A DNA stretch of 10,513 bases from Burkholderiaceae bacterium (GTDB lineage Bacteria; Pseudomonadota; Gammaproteobacteria; Burkholderiales; Burkholderiaceae), in contig JANWUU010000349.1 in assembly GCA_025057735.1 (NCBI GenBank), positions 1 to 10,513 on the forward strand, in the 5' to 3' direction. The position numbers were made by a program, and so were the translations under genes. A model generated the notes under the pieces. That model saw only the letters and a program-made list of their open reading frames with translations, was not told the origin of the DNA and ran no database searches. This document shows, in pieces, positions 6,756 through 10,513 of the stretch; position 1 is the first letter of the stretch; each line of letters opens with the position of its first letter.

Positions 6756-7246
6756 AGGTATCGCCGCTGCAGCGGCGCGCCGAACGGCGCGAGCGCAACC
6801 GCTCCGAGGTCGATCTGCCGCTGGTGTCGCTGATCGACATCTTCGTCATCCTGATTTTTTTCCTGCTGTCCAACTTCGCCGCCGTGGAGCTGCTGCCGAG
6901 CTCTAAATCGGTGCGGCTGCCGGAATCCAATGCCGAGCGGGCGCCGCGCGAGACGGTGGTGGTTGTGGTCAGCGACAAGGACATCGTCGTGCAGGGCCGC
7001 AAGGTCGCGTCGGTGGCCGACGTACTGGCGCAAGAGGGCGACGTGATCGCGCCACTGAAGGCGGAACTGGACCTGCTGGCCGGCGTGCAGACCATCCGCA
7101 AGGAAAACGCGGCGCAGGCCAAGGCGGTCACGATCATGGGCGACCGCAACATCGAATACCGCCTGCTGCGCAAGATCATGGTCACCTGCGCGCGCGCCAA
7201 TTTCAGCGAAGTGGCGTTCGCCGTGCAGCAGAAGGGTGACGCCTGA
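6752..7246 (+). CDS. ExbD/TolR-family protein with intact catalytic Asp (164 aa)
   Basis: This is the second stator protein. It overlaps the first ExbD gene by ATGA and has its own strong AGGAGG at 6741-6746. The very basic N-terminus (about 1-17) is cytoplasmic. The membrane helix spans about 20-44 (EVDLPLVSLIDIFVILIFF), with D29 (GAC, 6836-6838) at the ExbD D25 position. The usual TP before the Asp is replaced by VS. The periplasmic domain runs to the C-terminus and includes MGDRNIEYRLLRKIMVTC, the equivalent of the conserved ExbD region where R/D-x-x-x-x-Y-x-x-L is common. Together with the Asn-bearing partner it would give an ExbB pentamer a heterodimeric core with one proton-binding Asp. 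The analogous Myxococcus pair is AglQ/AglS. Confidence 0.94.
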   Translation: MKVSPLQRRAERRERNRSEVDLPLVSLIDIFVILIFFLLSNFAAVELLPSSKSVRLPESNAERAPRETVVVVVSDKDIVVQGRKVASVADVLAQEGDVIAPLKAELDLLAGVQTIRKENAAQAKAVTIMGDRNIEYRLLRKIMVTCARANFSEVAFAVQQKGDA

Positions 7247-8319
7247 TGAGCGCCGCCGCTGTATCGTTTCGCGCCTCGGTCCTGCCGTGGGCGGTGGCCG
7301 CGGAGGACGAGCGCCGCTTTCGCCGCATCCTGACGCGGGTGCTGGCCGTGTGCGCGGTCCTGGCGCTTCTGCTGCCGTGGATTCCGCTGCCAAAGGTGGA
7401 CCGCAGCGCGCCGCAGGAACTGCCGCCGCGCTTCGCGAAGCTGCTGCTGGAGGCGAAGCCGGCGCCACCGCCGGTGGCCAAGGCGCCGCCTGCGGCCGCG
7501 CCCGAGCAGAAGGTGGCAGCGGCCAAGCCGGAAGCGCCCAGAGCCGAGACGGCCAAGCCGGAGCCGAGCAAGGCGCCGGTGCCGGAAGCGCGCAACCCGC
7601 TGCGGAATCGTCCGCCCGGAGAGATTGAGAACGCTCGCCGCAGGGCCTCGGGCGTCGGCCTGCTGGCTCACGCCGCCGAACTGGCGGAGATCCGCGGCGC
7701 GCCAGCCGCGGTGCAACTGAAGCAGGACATCAAGCCGGGCCCCGGCGTCGGCACCGGCACCGGGCCTGGCGTGGGCGCTGGGAGCGATCCGGGGATTCCG
7801 GCGCGCGCGCTCATCACCTCTAACGCCACCGGCGGCAGCGGCGGCATCAATACCGCGGGCTACAGCCGCGACACGGGCGGCGGCGGGCTGCCTGGCCGCG
7901 CCACCACGCTGGTGGAGGGTGTTGCCGGCGGCGGTGGCGGTGGCGGCTACGGCGGCGGCGGAGGCGCCGCAGGCGCCGGGACGGGTGCCGGCAAGGGCGG
8001 CACGGTGCAGCGCGGAGGCAGTGGCAAGGCGTCGCGTTCGATCGAGGAGATCCGCCTCGTCTTCGAGCGCAACAAAGGCGCGATTTACGCGATCTACAAC
8101 CGCGCGCTGCGCGACGATCCGACGCTGGAAGGCAAGATCGTGCTCGAGCTCAAAATCGCGCCCTCGGGCCAGGTGATCGACCTGCGCATCGTCTCCAGCG
8201 AACTGAAAGCCGCGGAACTGGAGCGCAAGCTGTTGGCGCGCATACGGCAGTTCGACTTCGGCGCCAAGGACGTGGAGACGATGACCGTCACTTGGCCGGT
8301 GGACTTCCTTCCCTCCTGA
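7246..8319 (+). CDS. TonB-like protein with AgmX/PglI C-terminal domain (357 aa)
   Basis: The start is ATG at 7246, sharing one base with the previous stop (TGATG), with AAGGG at 7232-7236. Layout: cytoplasmic N-terminus of about 28 residues; one membrane helix (29-48, RILTRVLAVCAVLALLLPWI); a Pro/Ala/Lys-rich linker (70-118) like that of TonB; a region rich in Gly/Pro (164-184) and Gly (196-262, with a run of seven Gly at 228-234); and a C-terminal domain at about 266-355. That domain (EEIRLVFERNKGAIYAIYNR, then GKIVLELKIAPSGQVIDLR and TWPVDFLPS) matches the AgmX/PglI C-terminal type, a relative of the TonB C-terminal fold. Unlike Myxococcus GltJ/AgmX it has no room for N-terminal zinc-finger and GYF domains, so it resembles the shorter GltG/PglI form. 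Predicted role: it carries motion or energy from the ExbB/ExbD motor across the periplasm to outer-membrane partners, plausibly the TPR lipoproteins encoded upstream. It is the last gene before the hairpin at 8322. Confidence 0.93.
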   Translation: MSAAAVSFRASVLPWAVAAEDERRFRRILTRVLAVCAVLALLLPWIPLPKVDRSAPQELPPRFAKLLLEAKPAPPPVAKAPPAAAPEQKVAAAKPEAPRAETAKPEPSKAPVPEARNPLRNRPPGEIENARRRASGVGLLAHAAELAEIRGAPAAVQLKQDIKPGPGVGTGTGPGVGAGSDPGIPARALITSNATGGSGGINTAGYSRDTGGGGLPGRATTLVEGVAGGGGGGGYGGGGGAAGAGTGAGKGGTVQRGGSGKASRSIEEIRLVFERNKGAIYAIYNRALRDDPTLEGKIVLELKIAPSGQVIDLRIVSSELKAAELERKLLARIRQFDFGAKDVETMTVTWPVDFLPS

Positions 8320-8321
8320 AT

Positions 8322-8351
8322 GCAGCCGCGCGGGCCCGGCCGCGCGGCTGC
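8322..8351. terminator. 12-bp GC hairpin between convergent operons
   Basis: GCAGCCGCGCGG (8322-8333) pairs perfectly with CCGCGCGGCTGC (8340-8351) around a 6-nt loop, starting 3 nt after the AgmX/PglI-like gene's stop. It stands between two convergent genes, so it probably limits read-through in both directions. No T-tract follows on either strand, so it is not a textbook Rho-independent terminator. Confidence 0.6.
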
Positions 8352-8362
8352 CCGGCGGTTCG

Positions 8363-8377
8363 CGGCGTGAGACGCCG
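8363..8377. repeat. Small second hairpin in the convergent intergenic region
   Basis: CGGCGT (8363-8368) and ACGCCG (8372-8377) form a 6-bp stem with a GAG loop, 20 bp from the stop of the minus-strand gene. It may assist termination of that gene; it is short enough to be chance in this GC-rich DNA. Confidence 0.3.
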
Positions 8378-8397
8378 GCGCCGATTGCGGCGGCGGC

Positions 8398-8823
8398 TCA
8401 GCGCGGCAGCGAGATCTTGCCGTCCTTGTGTTTGACGAGCTGCTTGGCGTCGGTCGCTGCCTTCAGCGCCGAAATCACGGCCCAGTTGAACCGGTTGCGA
8501 TCCATGCCCTGCAGCTTGCCGGCATACCCTTTGGCCTCCGCCAGCGCGTTGATGACCTCCACCGGCCGCATCGGCTTCTTGATCAGCTTGCGCATCAGGG
8601 CGAGCGCCTCACCCTGCTCGAACCAGCGATGCACCTTGAGTTTCTTGCCCGTCTTGCCGATGGTGCGACGCGGGGCGGCCGGCGCCGTTATCGCCGGGGC
8701 GTCGCCATTACCCAGCGCGCTGCCGATCAGTTTCAGACGCGCGTTGACCTTCTCCAGCTCGGCTTCCAGGGCGGCACGGCGGGCCTCCAATTCGCGAACG
8801 GCGTTCGCCAGACTCGTCGACAT
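8398..8823 (-). CDS. Coiled-coil / winged-helix-like small protein (141 aa)
   Basis: The start is the ATG complementary to 8821-8823, preceded by AAGGAG (8829-8834) 5 nt away; the longer upstream frame is Arg-rich and lacks such support. Residues 1-37 form a clear coiled coil (NAVRELEARRAALEAELEK). Residues 38-62 are a flexible Ala/Pro/Lys linker. Residues 63-141 are basic and look like a winged helix: LMRKLIKKPMRPVEVINALA as the first helices, NRFNWAVISALKAATDAKQL as a recognition-type helix region, then a KHKDGKISLP wing-like end. I do not recognise a named family. It could be a dimeric DNA-binding regulator or a nucleoid-type protein, but DNA binding is inferred only. It has its own promoter and is separated by 97 bp from the DUF4340 gene upstream, so it is probably expressed independently. 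It shows no link to the motor operon apart from convergence. Confidence 0.8.
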   Translation of the reverse strand: MSTSLANAVRELEARRAALEAELEKVNARLKLIGSALGNGDAPAITAPAAPRRTIGKTGKKLKVHRWFEQGEALALMRKLIKKPMRPVEVINALAEAKGYAGKLQGMDRNRFNWAVISALKAATDAKQLVKHKDGKISLPR

Positions 8824-8828
8824 GTGAT

Positions 8829-8834
8829 CTCCTT
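8829..8834 (-). promoter_or_regulatory. Shine-Dalgarno deciding the start at 8823
   Basis: On the minus strand, AAGGAG lies 5 nt before the ATG. It selects the 141-aa product over the 190-aa extended frame. Confidence 0.65.
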
Positions 8835-8858
8835 CGATGTGCCTGCGAAGCGGCAGGG

Positions 8859-8885
8859 CGCGAGCATACGCGGTACGCGCTCGCG
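8859..8885. promoter_or_regulatory. Inverted repeat over the promoter, possible operator
   Basis: CGCGAGC (8859-8865) and GCTCGCG (8879-8885) are perfect 7-bp arms with a 13-nt centre. The centre and the start of the right arm contain two direct TACGCG copies (8867-8872, 8874-8879). The element covers the proposed -10 and most of the spacer of the minus-strand promoter, where a bound protein would block RNA polymerase. Palindromes of this size do occur by chance in DNA this GC-rich. Confidence 0.4.
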
Positions 8886-8892
8886 TGGTCAA
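8863..8892 (-). promoter_or_regulatory. Sigma70-type promoter for the 141-aa gene
   Basis: On the minus strand, a -35 TTGACC (8887-8892, 5 of 6 matches to consensus) and a -10 TATGCT (8863-8868, 4 of 6) are 18 bp apart. Transcription would start about 8856, giving a leader of about 33 nt containing the ribosome site. This is one of the few AT-containing patches in the region. Confidence 0.5.
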
Positions 8893-8920
8893 ACGCGGCG
8901 GTGGGAGGCTGACGGCTCGC

Positions 8921-9901
8921 CTACCCCTTCGCGCTGGCCGCGCGCGGGTTCTTCTCGCCCAGCGCCGCATCGAGCAGAGGCCTGACGTTCCAGGGCCTGA
9001 CCTCCAAATACCAGGGCCGGTCCGATGCCTTCAGGACGTGGCTTTCGCCATCCGGCAGTTTGACAAGGACCCAGCTCGCGGACTTACCCTGATTGTCTTT
9101 CAGGGTGAGCTTCAGCGCCGCCTGATCGAGCCGCCATTGCGGCTGCGGCTCGGTGCCGAGGACTGCATCGACGCGCAGATTGGCGATGGCCTCGACCAAG
9201 GCTCTGGCACGGCTCTCGTCGGCTGCGAACTCGCCTTCACCGGTCCAGGTGGCGATGCTCTTCTCTCCCTCCCGACGTTCGGCGCGGCGCAGAACCGACG
9301 TCTTACCGTCGGCGCGCGTGACCGAGATTTCGGTGAGCGCGTCGGTGTCGGTCTTCATCAGATGGGCATCGAGCCACTCGCCCGCACTGAGGCGCACCTC
9401 GAACGGTGCGAGGGCCACCGCGTAGACGGCCTCATCGGTACCGGTGCGCGCATGCGCTTTGCGGGCACCGCTGGAGGTACCGAGGTAGACGGTGGAGATC
9501 GTCCGCTCGCCCTGCATCAGCGTGATACGCCGTTCATAGGCATCATCGGCGACGCGAAAGCGCGCCAGTGCCTCGCGCGACGTCGCGACCGGCAGGCCGC
9601 GCCGGGCCTCGCGCACGCGCTTCAGCAGCTCCTCCACCTTGGCCGCATCGGCCGGGGCATCGAAGTAGCCCGGCAGACGCCACTGTCCGTCGCGCTTGAC
9701 CAGCTCGACCGCCGGCGCAGCGCGTTTGTCAGCGGCCATCGGCCCCTCGAGCCGCACACGATCGATGTGCGAGACTTCGGCGGCAAGCAGCGGCGTCTCC
9801 GGCCGCGCCGCTGACAGCGCATCACGCCGCCAGGCGAGTGCGGCGGCGAGCGCGATTTGCACGGCCAGGGTGACTGCCAGGATCTGAATGGTCCGTTGCA
9901 T
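8921..9901 (-). CDS. DUF4340 domain-containing membrane-anchored protein (326 aa)
   Basis: The ATG complementary to 9899-9901 has AAGGAG (9910-9915) 8 nt upstream and lies 3 nt after the stop of the GldG-like gene, so the two are one operon. An N-terminal membrane anchor or uncleaved signal at about 6-24 (QILAVTLAVQIALAAALAW) is followed by a periplasmic region. Two related halves typical of DUF4340 are visible. The first has IDRVRLEGP and later GQWRLPGYFDAPADAAKVEE (about 46-100). The second has LTEISVTRADGKTSVL and later FAADESRARALVEAIANLRV (about 189-245). A C-terminal beta-rich part has WYLEVRPWNVRPLLDA. DUF4340 proteins commonly sit next to GldG-like ABC auxiliary subunits, as here, and are thought to be the periplasmic companion of that transporter; substrate unknown. 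Confidence 0.88.
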   Translation of the reverse strand: MQRTIQILAVTLAVQIALAAALAWRRDALSAARPETPLLAAEVSHIDRVRLEGPMAADKRAAPAVELVKRDGQWRLPGYFDAPADAAKVEELLKRVREARRGLPVATSREALARFRVADDAYERRITLMQGERTISTVYLGTSSGARKAHARTGTDEAVYAVALAPFEVRLSAGEWLDAHLMKTDTDALTEISVTRADGKTSVLRRAERREGEKSIATWTGEGEFAADESRARALVEAIANLRVDAVLGTEPQPQWRLDQAALKLTLKDNQGKSASWVLVKLPDGESHVLKASDRPWYLEVRPWNVRPLLDAALGEKNPRAASAKG

Positions 9902-9904
9902 GCG

Positions 9905-10513
9905 TCACGCTCCTTGCAACAGCAGCTGATGGCGCCGCGCCGCGGCGGCGCGCCGCTGTCGCACGATCAGCCAGATCAACGCCAAGCCGGCGGCCGCGAA
10001 GCCGTAATTGGCGTACTCCCACAGCGCCGGCCGGCCGGGGGGCAGCGGTTCCAGCAGCCGCACGTAGCGCCCGCGGCTGCGGATGGCGAGCAGCGCGGGG
10101 TCCTCCAGCGACCAGTCGATCAGGTTCAGCACAAGTTCCACCGGCTTGCGATAGTTGGTGCCGAGCGCCTGACTGACGAGGCGCAGCGCGGGATCGGAGA
10201 ACAGGCTGCCGGAGCCGATCACGATCAGGCGCGCCGACTCGGGCGAGCTGTCGATCACGCGTGTCACACCGGCCAGGCCGTCGGCGCGCCGAGGCGCCTG
10301 GCCTGCCTGCGCGCCGTCCGGCGGCGTCTGATCCCCCTTGAAGGCGGACACGAAACGGCCTTCGAGCATGACCGCGAGCGTCTGCGTGGCGCGGGTGGCG
10401 CCGGGCGCGAAGCCGAGCTCCCGGTATTGCCGATAGTTCGGCAAAAGATCGGTGCGCTCGGAAACCCACGCATCGGGCGAAGACCGCAGCAGCACCGTGA
10501 CGCGGCGCGCCTT
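9905..10513 (-). CDS. GldG-like ABC transporter auxiliary protein, 5'-truncated
   Basis: The frame is open from the right edge (10513) to a TGA complementary to 9905-9907; 202 C-terminal residues are visible, and the GTG at 10495 is internal (KARRVT precedes it in frame). Visible features: VTVLLRSSPDAWVS, a TQTLAVMLEGRFVSAF strand region, ESARLIVIGSGSLFSD (about 92-107), a VELVLNLIDWSLEDPALLAI segment, and a C-terminal membrane helix at about 168-184 (FAAAGLALIWLIV) with a basic cytoplasmic tail. This order is typical of the C-terminal half of the GldG/ABC-type uncharacterised transport auxiliary family, whose ATPase and permease genes would be expected beyond the right edge. In Bacteroidetes GldA/GldF/GldG are linked to gliding; proteobacterial versions have no firmly assigned role. 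Confidence 0.85.
   Translation of the reverse strand, partial: KARRVTVLLRSSPDAWVSERTDLLPNYRQYRELGFAPGATRATQTLAVMLEGRFVSAFKGDQTPPDGAQAGQAPRRADGLAGVTRVIDSSPESARLIVIGSGSLFSDPALRLVSQALGTNYRKPVELVLNLIDWSLEDPALLAIRSRGRYVRLLEPLPPGRPALWEYANYGFAAAGLALIWLIVRQRRAAAARRHQLLLQGA

Noticed and set aside
6191..7716. Overlapping minus-strand frames opposite the ExbD and AgmX-like genes
   Set aside because: The plus-strand genes have clear membrane helices, family motifs and ribosome sites; the antisense products are His/Arg-rich without structure.
8824..8970. N-terminal extension of the 141-aa minus-strand protein
   Set aside because: It would run through the promoter and ribosome site and overlap the DUF4340 gene; the sequence is Arg-rich with no domain.

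Overview
The window is very GC-rich (about 70% by eye), densely coding bacterial chromosome. It holds short-overlap operons, good Shine-Dalgarno sequences and protein families typical of Proteobacteria, most likely a gammaproteobacterium or a relative. I see no tRNA, rRNA, insertion sequence, CRISPR array or phage gene, and no base-composition break that would suggest recent transfer. No stretch longer than about 120 bp lacks a gene.

Plus strand, 1-8319: one long co-directional gene set. It starts with a large TPR protein cut by the left edge, a 933-aa TPR lipoprotein, a 247-aa TPR lipoprotein and a 94-aa exported protein with an IVPWKKP motif. After a 119-bp gap with a strong hairpin come an ExbB/TolQ-type proton channel protein, two different ExbD/TolR-type proteins and a 357-aa TonB-like protein ending in an AgmX/PglI C-terminal domain. 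Apart from that gap, every junction overlaps or is separated by only 2 nt. The parts suggest an inner-membrane proton motor (ExbB plus two ExbDs), a periplasm-spanning transducer (the AgmX/PglI-like protein) and outer-membrane TPR lipoproteins as receivers. From memory, the composition resembles the AglR/AglQ/AglS motor with Glt proteins of Myxococcus gliding, of which reduced homologous sets are known in non-gliding proteobacteria. The cargo or function here is unknown.

The most striking detail is in the motor. The first ExbD carries Asn (N20) where the proton-carrying Asp of ExbD/TolR normally sits, and Asp (D14) where Asn normally sits six residues earlier. The second ExbD keeps the Asp (D29). 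A heterodimeric stator with one protonatable Asp is a plausible inference.

Minus strand, 8398-10513: convergent to the first unit. In transcription order it holds the 3' part of a GldG-like ABC-transporter auxiliary protein (cut by the right edge), a DUF4340 protein, and a separate 141-aa protein with an N-terminal coiled coil and a winged-helix-like C-terminal half. This last gene has its own recognisable sigma70-type promoter overlapped by an inverted repeat. A 12-bp GC hairpin separates the two convergent units.
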